From Sinorhizobium medicae (GTDB lineage Bacteria; Pseudomonadota; Alphaproteobacteria; Rhizobiales; Rhizobiaceae): 52,068 nucleotides of DNA. The stretch spans positions 1 through 52,068 of the forward strand of contig NZ_VITA01000027.1 of assembly GCF_007827695.1 (NCBI RefSeq), written 5' to 3'. The position numbers and the translations under genes are program-made. The notes under the pieces were generated by a model. The model saw nothing but the letters and a program-made list of their open reading frames with translations. It did no database searches and was not told the DNA's origin. Positions 33,245-41,656 of the stretch are shown here, piece by piece (position 1 is the stretch's first letter; the number at the start of each line of letters is the position of its first letter).

Positions 33245-33469
33245 TCAAAGAGTGAATTGATCCTCAGGCCACGCAGCGAACTCCTCAAGCCGCTCCAATG
33301 CCCTTTCCGCGTCCTTGCGAGTCTTTGCCCGAGCCGTATTGCACTTCCAGGAGGGTCGCAAGTTTGACTCCTGCTTTGCAGGCAATGCTTTCCCCAATGC
33401 CGCTTTTAGTAGCTTGATGGCGGCCTGATGATCGCCCTGATTAATCTCGCCGCGGACTTTGGCGGTGCA
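33245..33469 (-). other. Open frame without a start codon, unrecognised
   Basis: About 75 codons free of stops on the minus strand read AKVRGEINQGDHQAAIKLLK, then KTRKDAERALERLEEFAAWP and a stop. The composition is helical and charged, as in a TPR-like or recombination-associated C-terminus. There is no usable start, so it is probably a remnant. Confidence 0.3.
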
Positions 33470-33483
33470 TTAAAGCTTAGGGG

Positions 33484-33943
33484 TCACCGTACGAACTCCT
33501 CATCAGTGACGAGCTTGCCCCATTCGACGTTCTTGCCCTCCTTCATGTAGGAAATCGCGATGTGGCCCATGCCGGTCTTGTCGGTTGCCCCGTGCCAATG
33601 ATTGACGCCGACCGGAATCCAGACGACATCGCCGGGGCTGATCTCCCGCTTTGCGCTGCCTTCGCTGCACCCATCCCTTGCCCGAGGTGACGATCAGCAT
33701 CTGGCCAGCGGGATGCGTGTGCCAAGCGGTGCGAGCCCCCGGAGCGAAGGTTACATGACCGCCGGTGCCGTGCGTGAATTCGTTCGCCGGAAACAGCGAG
33801 TCGACCACGACATGGCCAGTGAACAACTTGGCGTCGCCTAGCGCGGATGGCGCTGATGCATTCGGTGTGATCTCGATGTTTTGCGCATGAGCTAATGCCG
33901 TCGACAGCGTGACAAGCGATGCGGCTGCGATCAGTTTCTTCAT
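33484..33943 (-). pseudogene. Frameshifted secreted cupin protein
   Basis: Starts [20 protein letters not shown] (signal peptide) at 33943 after GGAAACGAG. The first cupin motif is intact ([20 protein letters not shown]). After GWVQR about two bases are missing (near 33665), and the second half appears in another frame: [40 protein letters not shown] and VTDEEFVR then stop at 33484. Restored, it would be a 150-residue single-domain cupin like those annotated as (R)-mandelonitrile lyase. It is inactive as written. Confidence 0.75.
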
Positions 33944-34031
33944 CTCGTTTCCTTTCCGAAGCTCGGCAGGCCAATGATGGTCAAACACTTCGGCAGTTCG
34001 CCGAAACCTCAAGGTTAAGCGGAGCGGTCCG

Positions 34032-34830
34032 TCAGTTCTGCGCTGATAGTCTGACCAGTCGGTCCTTCGAAGGTCCTTGCCCTCGTGGTGATCGATTGGT
34101 GGTGATGAGCAGGAGGTCGTCGTCGACTGGAAGCACATGCCGGACACGCTCACCTAAGCTGACGACGGGCTGGAGCGTTCGGTCTTGCCGATCGAGCACA
34201 TAAAGTCCGCGCCCCTGGAGGGCCGTTACCAGGAGTTCGTTGCCGGCGAACGCTATTCCCGACGGCGCCCAGGTGTCGCCGCCCGAATGGACGAACGGCG
34301 GCTGCATACCCTCCTGGGTTTCATCGCCCGAGATGATCGGCCAGCCGTAGTTGGCGCCGGGCGCAATCAGATTGATCTCATCGAGAGCGGCCTGGCCGTG
34401 TTCGGCGACGAACAGCTCACCCTCACCGTTCCAGGCCAGTCCTTGCGGATTGCGGTGGCCATAGGAGTACACGAACGAGCCCTGAAACGGATTGTCTTCG
34501 GGAACGCCACCGGCAAGCGTCAGGCGGAGAACTTTTCCGGCGAGACTTTGGAGATCCTGCGGGCGCTCGTAATTTTCGGTCCACCCCGTCGTGACATAGA
34601 GATGGTCGTCAGGACCGATGGCGATGCGGCCACCATTGTATAGTCGATGGCCAGGAATGGCATCGACGAGCACAGCGGTTTCACGCCACGTGTTCCCGTC
34701 AAATCTGGCGGCAACGACCCTGTTGGCTGGTTCCGAGCCGGATGAATAGGAATAATAGACGAATGCCCGACCGCTATCGGCGAAGTCCGGCGCAAGCGCG
34801 ATGCCGCCGCCGAAGACGCCGCAGGAACTC
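34032..34830 (-). pseudogene. N-terminally truncated PQQ-dependent sugar dehydrogenase
   Basis: The 272-codon frame matches the soluble aldose/glucose-sorbosone dehydrogenase beta-propeller (GSDH family): GGGIALAPDFADSGRAFVYY, NGGRIAIGPDDHLYVTTGW, YSYGHRNPQGLAW, VAEHGQAALDEINLIAPGAN and YGWPIIS are characteristic. Similarity begins at the GGxxxxALAPDF blade. About 100 N-terminal residues, including the signal peptide and the first active-site His, are missing. Beyond 34815 the DNA belongs to a lysR fragment on the other strand, so the gene was cut by recombination. Confidence 0.75.
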
Positions 34831-35157
34831 ACCGCGTACCGCTGCATCAACCTGCGGCTACCCAGCTATGGAGGCTTTTATGCGTGGGAGTTCGAACGAG
34901 ACGGAGGCGAAGTCCGGGTAAGGGTGGATGGTCAGGTGGCGTTCAACGGCGTGCCGCAGGTCGTGAGAGCTGCCCTGGACGGATACGGCCTCACCTATGT
35001 TCACGAAGACGTCGTTCGGGAGTATCTCGATGACGGACGGCTTGTGCAGGTCCTCGACGACTGGACGCCGCCGTTTCCCGGATATCATCTCTACTACCCC
35101 TCGCGCCGGCATCCGTCCCCCGCGTTCACCTTGCTGGTCGAGGCTTTGAAAGAGTGA
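34801..35157 (+). pseudogene. C-terminal fragment of a LysR-family regulator
   Basis: 118 codons match only the last third of a LysR effector domain: TPQELTAYRCINLRLPSYGG, YAWEFERDGGEVRVRVDGQV, PQVVRAALDGYGLTYVHEDV, and FPGYHLYYPSRRHPSPAF. The HTH and first subdomain are gone. Its left end meets the 5-prime cut of the sugar dehydrogenase on the other strand, so both genes lost their beginnings at the same junction. Confidence 0.8.
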
Positions 35158-35400
35158 ACGCTCGGAAAAAGGACAGAAGTACTGACCCAAAGGCAACGTA
35201 GCGGCAAAAACGGCAAGGCGGTCGTCGCTGTCAACTGAGAACTCGCAGGGCCTCGAAAATGAACAGAAGGCGCGTCTGCGTGAAATCGGACTTCTTGACC
35301 AGAAGCCGTTGTTTAGACAAAGCGGCGCTTGCTGCGAAGATTTTGAATCAGGTATGGGAAGCGGCGTAGTTCCTGCAGATTTTTCCCCGGAAACTTGATA
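35158..35400. other. Intergenic stretch without a recognised gene
   Basis: No family-like frame is seen. A long minus-strand frame passes through but is antisense to lysR and toxin sequences. Confidence 0.3.
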
Positions 35401-35404
35401 AGTG

Positions 35405-35419
35405 TAGCACGCAGTGCTA
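35405..35419. promoter_or_regulatory. Palindromic operator of the second toxin-antitoxin locus
   Basis: TAGCAC-GCA-GTGCTA is a perfect inverted repeat ending 9 bp before the toxin ATG (35429). Its location and symmetry fit autoregulation by the XRE antitoxin. Confidence 0.5.
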
Positions 35420-35428
35420 TATGAAGAG

Positions 35429-35786
35429 ATGTTAGAACGGACTTTCAAAACGGCGTGGTTTCCAAAGCAGCGAAGAAAGCGCGGATCTCCGACAAGGCCC
35501 TTTGCAAGGCGATTGAGCAAGTCGCACGCGGACAGGCTGATGACCTCGGTGGCGGCGTGTTCAAGAAGCGGCTCAACGACAACAGCTTCGTTCGATCGTT
35601 CTGGCGAAGGCCGGTGAGTACTGGGTGTTTGCCTATCTGTTCGCGAAGAAGGACCGCGCAAACATCGATGACGACGAGCTCCTGGTTTTCCGGAAGCTTG
35701 CCGAACTCTATCGGCGCAAGACACAGGCCGAGCTTGATGCGGAAATCGGGACCGGCGCCCTATTGGAGATTTGCAATGGCGACTAA
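35429..35786 (+). pseudogene. Frameshifted RelE/HigB2-like toxin
   Basis: The toxin begins MLERTFKTAWF at 35429. One base is missing near 35459; the next frame gives SKAAKKARISDKALCKAIEQ, VARGQADDLGGGVFKKRLND. A second shift near 35590 is needed to reach VLAKAGEYWVFAYLFAKKDR, ANIDDDELLVFRKLAELY and LLEICNGD ending at 35786. The joined parts match the RelE/ParE family that pairs with C-terminal-HTH antitoxins. Two frameshifts leave it inactive. Its end overlaps the antitoxin start by 11 bp. Confidence 0.78.
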
Positions 35787-36099
35787 GCGCAAGTTCAAGA
35801 GCGATGCCTTTGAGGCGATCCATAGCGCCGTCGAAGACATGTATTCGGCAGGTACCATCGACAAGGAAACCATGAAGACCTTCGATGAGACTTGCCTTTC
35901 CATCCCGCAGGAGCTGACGCCAAGCGAGATCAAGGCGCTGCGCGAGAACAATCATGTCAGCCAACCAGTCTTCGCGAGCTACCTGAACACCAGTGCATCA
36001 ACAGTGCAAAAGTGGGAAACCGGCGCGAAGCGGCCGAGCGGCCCCGCATTGAAGCTGCTCTCGATCGTCCGGAAACACGGTCTCGAGATGCTGTCCTAG
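35776..36099 (+). CDS. XRE-family antitoxin of the second toxin-antitoxin locus
   Basis: 107 residues from ATG 35776 (MATKRKFKSDAFEAIHSAVE). The N-terminal half is a toxin-binding helix region; the HTH is at the C-terminus: LTPSEIKALRENNHVSQPVF, ASYLNTSASTVQKWETGAKR and PSGPALKLLSIV. This is the HigA2/MqsA-like layout. It is complete although its toxin carries two frameshifts. Repeat copy C begins 34 bp after its stop. Confidence 0.88.
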   Translation: MATKRKFKSDAFEAIHSAVEDMYSAGTIDKETMKTFDETCLSIPQELTPSEIKALRENNHVSQPVFASYLNTSASTVQKWETGAKRPSGPALKLLSIVRKHGLEMLS

Positions 36100-36132
36100 A
36101 AGGACATTGCCGCGAAACGATAAGCGCTCACA

Positions 36133-36169
36133 GTTCCAGCCGATACATTATGCGATCTTCTCAGCACAG
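36133..36169 (+). repeat. Dispersed repeat, copy C
   Basis: Reads GTTCCAGCCGATACATTATG then CGATCTTCTCAGCACA. It has the full consensus core and stands between the XRE antitoxin gene and an IS1595 transposase scrap that begins directly after it. Confidence 0.7.
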
Positions 36170-36302
36170 TGTCTGGCTGAAGGGCATGTGGCTTATACTG
36201 CAGTCGGATAAAGGTTTGTCCTCGGTGCGCCTGGCCGAGGCTCTGGGGGTGAGCCAACCCACGGCCTGGCGGATGGGACACGCGTTGCGTCCGTCGCTGT
36301 TT
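36165..36302 (+). pseudogene. IS1595-family transposase internal fragment
   Basis: The plus-strand frame reads WLKGMWLILQSDKGLSSVRL, AEALGVSQPTAWRMGHALR. This is the helix-turn-helix zone of IS1595 (DDE_Tnp_IS1595) transposases, which have PLxxWFxAMWLM..SKKGISS.QL.R.LG...KTAW.M.HR. Neither the zinc-binding N-terminus nor the DDE domain is present. The scrap is bounded by repeat copies C and D. Confidence 0.65.
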
Positions 36303-36315
36303 TCGGTTGATAAAG

Positions 36316-36358
36316 GCCCGATACTCTATGCGATTTCTTGGGGCACAGAAGGTAAACA
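36316..36358 (+). repeat. Dispersed repeat, copy D (degenerate)
   Basis: Reads GCCCGATACTCTATGCGATT then TCTTGGGGCACAGAAGG. It keeps CGATAC, TATGCGAT and GCACAGAA but has several changes and a small insertion. It ends 15 bp before the stop of the M20 amidohydrolase gene. Confidence 0.5.
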
Positions 36359-36372
36359 TCTCGAACGGCTAG

Positions 36373-37569
36373 TCAGCTCAGGAGATCGACCGCGGTTCGC
36401 GCCAGAGCCAGCGTTCCGAAGGCGATGGATCGCTCGTCGGGCTGATAGTCCGGGTTGTGCACCTTGTCCGACCGGCCTGGCTGGGAGGAACCGACGAGCA
36501 GCCGGAACGCCGGGACCATTTGCGCGATCAGCGCAAAGTCCTCGCCTCCCATGCTTGGTTCATAATCGAAGGCCACGTCGCCAAGCTGCGCGCTGATCGC
36601 ACCCATGGTGCGCTGCAGCATGCCCGCATCGTTGAAGATAGGGGGCGTGCCGCGTCTGTAAGTAAGCTCGCAGCCCGCCCGGAAGCTCAACCCCACGCCC
36701 TCGCAAAGCCGGCGCAGGCCGGCCTCTGCCGCATCCCGGGCCTCCGGCTGCCGGCTGCGCACGGTTCCCTTCAGTTCGCACCGTTCAGGGATGATGTTGC
36801 GGGCCTCGCCGGCATGGATCGAGCCGACTGTCACCACGCAGGCGTCGAGCGCCCGCACATCCCGCGACACGATGGTCTGCAACTGCCCGATCAGCTGGGC
36901 CGCGATGACGATCGGATCGACGGCGGCGTAAGGACGGGCCGCATGCCCGCCCTTGCCATGCACGGTGATGTCGAATGAATCGACCGCGGCGTTCGCATAG
37001 CCGTGCACGATGCCGAACTGGCCGACGGGTATTTCGGGCCGGTTATGCAGGCTCAGCGCCATGTCAACGCCTTCCATCACCCCGTCGGCAATCATTTCCT
37101 TCGCGCCGCCGACGGCTTCCTCCGCCGGCTGAAAGATGAGGCGGACGTTGCCGGCCAGCCGGTCCTCCAGGCGCTTCAACACGGCGCCGACGGCAAGGAC
37201 CGTCGCGGTGTGGAGATCGTGGCCGCAGGCATGCATGCGGTTCGCGATCTTGCTCGCATAGGCCAGCCCCGTCTCCTCCTGCATCGGCAGGGCGTCCATG
37301 TCCGCACGGATCAGCAGGGTCGGACCGGGCCTCTTGCCGCGGATGTGCCCGACGACACCGGTGCGACCGACGCCGGTCTGGTGCTCAATCCCGAGGCTCG
37401 CCAGGGTCTCCGCGACGAGGGCAGCCGTCCGGACCTCCTCGAAGGCGATTTCGGGATATTCGTGGATGCGCCTGCGGATATCGATGAAGCGCGCCTCGTT
37501 TTCATCGACCATAGCCGCAAGCAGCGACGCTACGTCATTGACGCCGGAATGGGAAAGCTTCTCGGCCAC
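36373..37569 (-). CDS. M20 family amidohydrolase (hippurate hydrolase/aminoacylase type)
   Basis: 398 residues from GTG 37569, which has a strong AGGAGG 8 bases upstream; the frame extends to 37647 but that part overlaps the ABC gene. Metal-site motifs of the M20D family are present: LIRADMDALPM, MHACGHDLHTATVL (Cys/His ligands), IFQPAEEAVGGAKEMI, GKGGHAARPY and SMGGEDFALI. The enzyme cleaves N-acyl amino acids in the cytosol. It is last in the importer operon, so it likely handles what the transporter brings in. Confidence 0.9.
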   Translation of the reverse strand: MAEKLSHSGVNDVASLLAAMVDENEARFIDIRRRIHEYPEIAFEEVRTAALVAETLASLGIEHQTGVGRTGVVGHIRGKRPGPTLLIRADMDALPMQEETGLAYASKIANRMHACGHDLHTATVLAVGAVLKRLEDRLAGNVRLIFQPAEEAVGGAKEMIADGVMEGVDMALSLHNRPEIPVGQFGIVHGYANAAVDSFDITVHGKGGHAARPYAAVDPIVIAAQLIGQLQTIVSRDVRALDACVVTVGSIHAGEARNIIPERCELKGTVRSRQPEARDAAEAGLRRLCEGVGLSFRAGCELTYRRGTPPIFNDAGMLQRTMGAISAQLGDVAFDYEPSMGGEDFALIAQMVPAFRLLVGSSQPGRSDKVHNPDYQPDERSIAFGTLALARTAVDLLS

Positions 37570-37639
37570 GGCTGACCTCCTGCCTCTCGGGTTGAGTTTG
37601 TTGATGCGATCGCGTCCTAGTCGAGCGCCTCCGGCGCGT

Positions 37640-38641
37640 TCAGCCATTCAGATGACAGGCCGACAGGTGTTTCGGCGCGATTTCCTTGCGGACCGGGACT
37701 TCCACGCGACAGCGCTCCATGGCGAAGGGACAACGGGGATGGAAATGACAGCCTTTGGGCGGATCGAGCGGGCTAGGAAGTTCGCCTTCCACGGCTTTGA
37801 AACGCCGTTTGCCCGTTTCGATGCGGGGAACTTCCGCCAGGAGGGCCCTCGTGTAGGGGTGGTTTGGACGTCTGAAGACATCCTCGACGGGCGCTTGCTC
37901 GACGATCCGGCCGAGATACATAATCGCCACGCGGTCGGAAATGTGCTCCACCACGCCGAGATCATGGCTGACGAAGAGGTAGGTCAGGTCCAGCCGCTCC
38001 CGCAGGTCCATGAACAGGTTGATCACCTGAGCCTGGATGGAGACGTCGAGGGCGGCGACGCTTTCGTCGCAGACGAGGAACTTCGGCTGCACGGCCAGCG
38101 CCCGCGCGATGTTGACCCGCTGGCGCTGACCGCCCGAGAACTGGTGCGGATAGCGTGTCTTCATGGACGGATCGAAGCCGGCCAGTGTCAGGTAGTTGTC
38201 CACGTAGGAGGCGCGTTCCGTCGCGGTTGCCATGCCGTGCGTCTTCGGCGCCTCCCAGATGAGCTCCTCGATAGTCATGCGCGGATTGAGGGCGGCCATC
38301 GGGTTCTGGAAGATCATCTGCGTGGCAAGGCCGGCCTCCTTCTGCTCGGCGGCAGACATTGTGTTGCGGTCCACCCCCTTCCAGAAGACGCTGCCGCCGG
38401 TCGGCGTAGCGATCCCGGCGATGACGCGGCCGAGGGTCGATTTTCCGCAGCCGCTTTCCCCGACGAGGCCGACGACCTCGCCGTTGCGAATGCTTAGGCT
38501 GACGCCATCCAGCGCATGAACCACCGGAGCGGGCTTTGCCAGCTTCAGGCCGAGCGCGATCTTCGCGGCAAGGTCCGGCCTCGCGCCAAAACGCTGCGTT
38601 ATCGTCCTGGCCTCGATCAGGGGGGGGTCGACAGCCTTCAT
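37640..38641 (-). CDS. Peptide/nickel-type ABC transporter ATPase (DppF-like)
   Basis: 333 residues. Walker A GLVGESGCGKSTLGRVIAG, signature FSGGQRQRVNIARALAV, Walker B LVCDESVAALDVSIQAQVI and the C-terminal oligopeptide-transporter extension with CHFHPRCPFAMERC (Cys-rich, often Fe-S in this family). VIDGVSLSIRNGE-like opening (read ALDGVSLSIRNGEVVGL). Its start overlaps the DppD-like stop by 4 bp. It energises import together with its partner ATPase. Confidence 0.9.
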   Translation of the reverse strand: MKAVDPPLIEARTITQRFGARPDLAAKIALGLKLAKPAPVVHALDGVSLSIRNGEVVGLVGESGCGKSTLGRVIAGIATPTGGSVFWKGVDRNTMSAAEQKEAGLATQMIFQNPMAALNPRMTIEELIWEAPKTHGMATATERASYVDNYLTLAGFDPSMKTRYPHQFSGGQRQRVNIARALAVQPKFLVCDESVAALDVSIQAQVINLFMDLRERLDLTYLFVSHDLGVVEHISDRVAIMYLGRIVEQAPVEDVFRRPNHPYTRALLAEVPRIETGKRRFKAVEGELPSPLDPPKGCHFHPRCPFAMERCRVEVPVRKEIAPKHLSACHLNG

Positions 38642-39618
38642 GATGCTGATACTTTCGTCACGGGATGGATGCAGCGGAAGGATCGGTCGCCCGAAGGCGC
38701 GAGCTCCGGTATGACGAGACAGCCGTCGTCCGCCCGCTCGCAGCGCCTGCGGAAACTGCAGCCCTGCGGGAGGCGGTTGAGGGCTGGCGTCATGCCGTCG
38801 ATCTGGCGCAAGCGCTCGCCGCGTTGGTTCTGCGAGGGAACGGAGGCGATCAGGCCTGCGGTGTAGGGATGGCGGGGATCGTTGAGAACCTCGGAGACGG
38901 GGCCGGTCTCCACCAGCCGGCCAGCATACATGACGGCAATATCGTCGGCCAACCGCGAAACGATGGCGAGGTCATGGGTGATCCAGATCACCGCAGTCTT
39001 TGTCTCCTCGGTGAGCTTCTGGAACTCCGCGATGATCTGGCTCTGGATCGTCACGTCGAGCGCCGTCGTCGGTTCGTCGGCGATGATGAGGTCCGGCTTG
39101 TGCAGGAACGCGATGGCAATGGCCACCCGCTGGCGCATACCACCGGAAAACTGGTGGGGATAGGCTGCGAGCCGCTCCTCGGGGCTGGGAATGCCGACAA
39201 GGCCCAAGGCGTCGCGGGCGCGCTGCCGGGCGATATCCTTCGACACGCTCTCATGGGCCAGCACGGCCTCGATCATCTGCGTGCCGACCGACAGAACGGG
39301 GTTGAGCGTCACCGTGGGATCCTGGAACACCATCGCGATCCGCTTGCCGCGGAGACGGCGCATCTCCTCTTCCGAATTCCGGCTGAGATCCACGCCGTCG
39401 AAGAGGATCTCGCCCGAGGCAATGCGGCCGGGCCGCTCCAGAAGCCGGATAATCGAGAAACCGGTGACGGATTTTCCGGAGCCGGACTCGCCCACGAGGC
39501 CGAGTACGCGGCCGCGTTCAACGGAAAAGGACACATCGTTGACAGCCCGGATGCCGGACCGCCCTTTGGCCCCGCCGAACTCGGTGACCAGATTGCGTAC
39601 CTGCAAGAGTGCGGTCAT
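38638..39618 (-). CDS. Peptide/nickel-type ABC transporter ATPase (DppD-like)
   Basis: 326 residues. Walker A GLVGESGSGKSVTGFSI, signature FSGGMRQRVAIAIAFLHKP, Walker B LIIADEPTTALDVTIQSQ, and C-terminal SFRRRCERADDGC typical of the oligopeptide HPY domain. It overlaps the permease upstream by 4 bp and the DppF-like gene downstream by 4 bp. The two ATPases form a heterodimer. Confidence 0.9.
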   Translation of the reverse strand: MTALLQVRNLVTEFGGAKGRSGIRAVNDVSFSVERGRVLGLVGESGSGKSVTGFSIIRLLERPGRIASGEILFDGVDLSRNSEEEMRRLRGKRIAMVFQDPTVTLNPVLSVGTQMIEAVLAHESVSKDIARQRARDALGLVGIPSPEERLAAYPHQFSGGMRQRVAIAIAFLHKPDLIIADEPTTALDVTIQSQIIAEFQKLTEETKTAVIWITHDLAIVSRLADDIAVMYAGRLVETGPVSEVLNDPRHPYTAGLIASVPSQNQRGERLRQIDGMTPALNRLPQGCSFRRRCERADDGCLVIPELAPSGDRSFRCIHPVTKVSAS

Positions 39619-40529
39619 GATGCGTTCCTCGGATTGAGCACGTCGCGAAGGCGATCGCCGACCAGATTGATGGCGACGATTGTGACCAGGAGCGCAATGC
39701 CGGGGAAGAAGCTGATCCAGTAGAGGCCCGTCAGCAGATACTGGTACCCGGTCGAGATCAGCATGCCGAGCGAGGGTTCGGTGACGGAGGCCCCGAGACC
39801 GAGGAAGGAAAGCGTCGCCTCAAGGCCGATGGCGCGCGCCACCTGCATCGTTGCGATAACGATCACGGGGGCAAGACAGTTCGGCAGCAGATGCCGAAAG
39901 AGAATGCGCCAGCCCGGCAAGCGGAGCATGCGCGCGGCCTCGATATATTCCTTCTCGCGCTCGACGAGGGCGGTGGCGCGGACGGTGCGCGCATAGGTCG
40001 CCCATTCGGCGATGATCAGCGCGATGACGACATTGAGCACGCCCTTGCCGAGGACCGCCAGCATCATCAGCGCCATCAGGATAGTCGGGAACGACAGCTG
40101 CAAGTCGACCAGGCGCATGATCACGATTTCCGTCCGCCGTCCCATATAGGCGGCAAACAGCCCCGCCGTCGTTCCGATGATGGCGGCCGCGAAGGCAGAG
40201 AGCACGCCGACCAGCAGCGACGTGCGGAGGCCATAGAGGATGCCGGACAGGATGTCGCGGCCCTGACTGTCGGTGCCGAGGTGGTAGACGAAGCCGGTCA
40301 TGGATTCCGAACCCGGCGCCAGGCGCCCGTCCATGATGTCCAGCTGCATCAGGTCGTAGGGGTTCTGCGGCGATATCCAGGGCGCAAAGAGCGCCAGGCA
40401 ACAGATGACGAGGAGGGTAATGAAGCCGATCGCCGCCGCCGGCGAGGCGAAGAAATCGGCGAGGTACTTGGAAAGGCGGCCGGGTTCCGGCAGCGCTTTG
40501 TCCGTCTCTTGCATATTGTGTTCGGCCAT
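39615..40529 (-). CDS. Peptide/nickel-type ABC transporter permease (DppC-like)
   Basis: 304 residues. A cytosolic N-terminus, a first helix (AAIGFITLLVICCLALFAPW) and the TDSQGRDILSGILYGLRTSL motif identify DppC-like permeases. The EAA loop is EREKEYIEAARMLRLPGWR, and GLEATLSFLGLGASVTEPSL is typical. Inner membrane; pairs with the DppB-like subunit 4 bp upstream. Confidence 0.9.
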   Translation of the reverse strand: MAEHNMQETDKALPEPGRLSKYLADFFASPAAAIGFITLLVICCLALFAPWISPQNPYDLMQLDIMDGRLAPGSESMTGFVYHLGTDSQGRDILSGILYGLRTSLLVGVLSAFAAAIIGTTAGLFAAYMGRRTEIVIMRLVDLQLSFPTILMALMMLAVLGKGVLNVVIALIIAEWATYARTVRATALVEREKEYIEAARMLRLPGWRILFRHLLPNCLAPVIVIATMQVARAIGLEATLSFLGLGASVTEPSLGMLISTGYQYLLTGLYWISFFPGIALLVTIVAINLVGDRLRDVLNPRNAS

Positions 40530-40533
40530 GCGT

Positions 40534-41508
40534 CTAAGCCTTTGAATCCAGCCGGACCCGCGGATCCAGGATGGTGTAACAGACGTCGATGATGAAGTTC
40601 AGGACGACGAAGAGGAGGACCATCATCATCAGGTAGGCGACGATGACGGGCCGATCGAGAAGGTTGATCGAGTCGATGATCAGCTTGCCCATGCCCGGCC
40701 AGGCGAAGATGCTTTCGGTTACAACCGAAAAGGCGATGAGCGAGCCGAATTCGAGGCCAATGATCGTCACGACGGGGATCATCAGGTTCTTGAGCACGTG
40801 TACGGCGATCACCCGGCGCTCGCGCAAACCCTTCGCCCGAGCGAACTTGACATAATCCTGGGGCAGGACCTCCTGCACCCCGGCGCGCGTCAGCCGCAGG
40901 ATGAGGGACGTCTTGAACAGAGCGAGGTTGAAGGCGGGCAGGAGGAGGTGCCTGATCCCCTCGCCGGTCAGAAACGACCATTGCGCGCCGAACAGCTCCA
41001 GCGTCGGGCCGCGCCCGTTGGTCGGCAACCAGCCAAGCTCGACCGAGAAGACCATGATCAGCATCAGGCCGACCCAGAATGTCGGCAGCGAAAACCCGAG
41101 GATCGAGCCGCTCATGATCAGCTTCGACGAGACTCGGTTCGGATAGAGTCCGGCGTAAAGACCGAGCGGCAGGCCAAAGACGAGCGCGATCGTCAAAGCC
41201 GAGATCGCCAGTTCGAGCGTTGCCGGCAGCCGTTCCAGGATGAGCCCCATGGCCGGGCGGCCATAGACGAAGCTGTCGCCGAAATCACCGTGCAGCAGAC
41301 CTTGCAGGAACAGGAGATATTGCCGCCAGAGCGGCTGGTCGAGACCATAATGGGCGATCACACGGGCGCGCTCAGCCTGATTGGCGTCGGGGTTGATCAA
41401 GATATCAACCGGATTGCCGATCACGTTCACGCCGATGAACACGATCACCGTCATCGCGACGACGACGAACACCGCCTGTATCAACCGCCTGATTATCGAT
41501 GTGACCAT
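40534..41508 (-). CDS. Peptide/nickel-type ABC transporter permease (DppB-like)
   Basis: 324 residues from ATG 41508 (MVTSIIRRLIQAVFVVVAMT), chosen because GGAGAAGAAA stands directly upstream; in-frame ATG 41535 is the alternative. Six helices, GLDQPLWRQYLLFLQGLLHG and DFGDSFVYGRPAMGLI match the family, with EAA loop QDYVKFARAKGLRERRVIAV. Partner of the DppC-like permease. A 148-bp gap separates it from the glutamyltransferase gene. Confidence 0.9.
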   Translation of the reverse strand: MVTSIIRRLIQAVFVVVAMTVIVFIGVNVIGNPVDILINPDANQAERARVIAHYGLDQPLWRQYLLFLQGLLHGDFGDSFVYGRPAMGLILERLPATLELAISALTIALVFGLPLGLYAGLYPNRVSSKLIMSGSILGFSLPTFWVGLMLIMVFSVELGWLPTNGRGPTLELFGAQWSFLTGEGIRHLLLPAFNLALFKTSLILRLTRAGVQEVLPQDYVKFARAKGLRERRVIAVHVLKNLMIPVVTIIGLEFGSLIAFSVVTESIFAWPGMGKLIIDSINLLDRPVIVAYLMMMVLLFVVLNFIIDVCYTILDPRVRLDSKA

Positions 41509-41656
41509 TTTCTTCTCCAGGGCCCCTGTTTTCACCGCATTGTCCTACCCGAAGCGGTTTCGCTCCCGAGCGGTTTTCCGCCTGCACCCCGCTTTAGCCC
41601 AATAGAATCGATCCCCTTCATGATTTTAGATCGATCCGAGCCAAAATCGTCGTGAT
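41509..41656. other. Intra-operon spacer with repeated sequence
   Basis: The spacer between the glutamyltransferase and DppB-like genes has two AGCGGTTT-type repeats (GAAGCGGTTTCGCTC, GAGCGGTTTTCCGC) and two ATCGATCC/GATCGATCC motifs. This resembles rhizobial intergenic repeats. It could terminate or process the transcript, but no clear terminator is seen. Confidence 0.3.

Noticed and set aside
32619..33260. Plus-strand frame of 213 codons
   Set aside because: It overlaps repeat copy B and the spore-coat-U remnant, is Arg/Ser-rich and shows no recognisable domain.
34004..34153. Possible longer start for the secreted cupin gene
   Set aside because: The frame is open to 34153, but a signal peptide begins at 33943 with a good ribosome binding site.
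34858..35964. Long minus-strand frame of 368 codons
   Set aside because: It is antisense to the lysR fragment, toxin remnant and XRE antitoxin, shows no family motif and has the composition of a shadow frame.
28218..36358. Integron-like attC sites
   Set aside because: The copies lie near small genes and toxin-antitoxin loci, but they lack the paired R and L boxes and imperfect palindrome of attC, and no integron integrase is seen.
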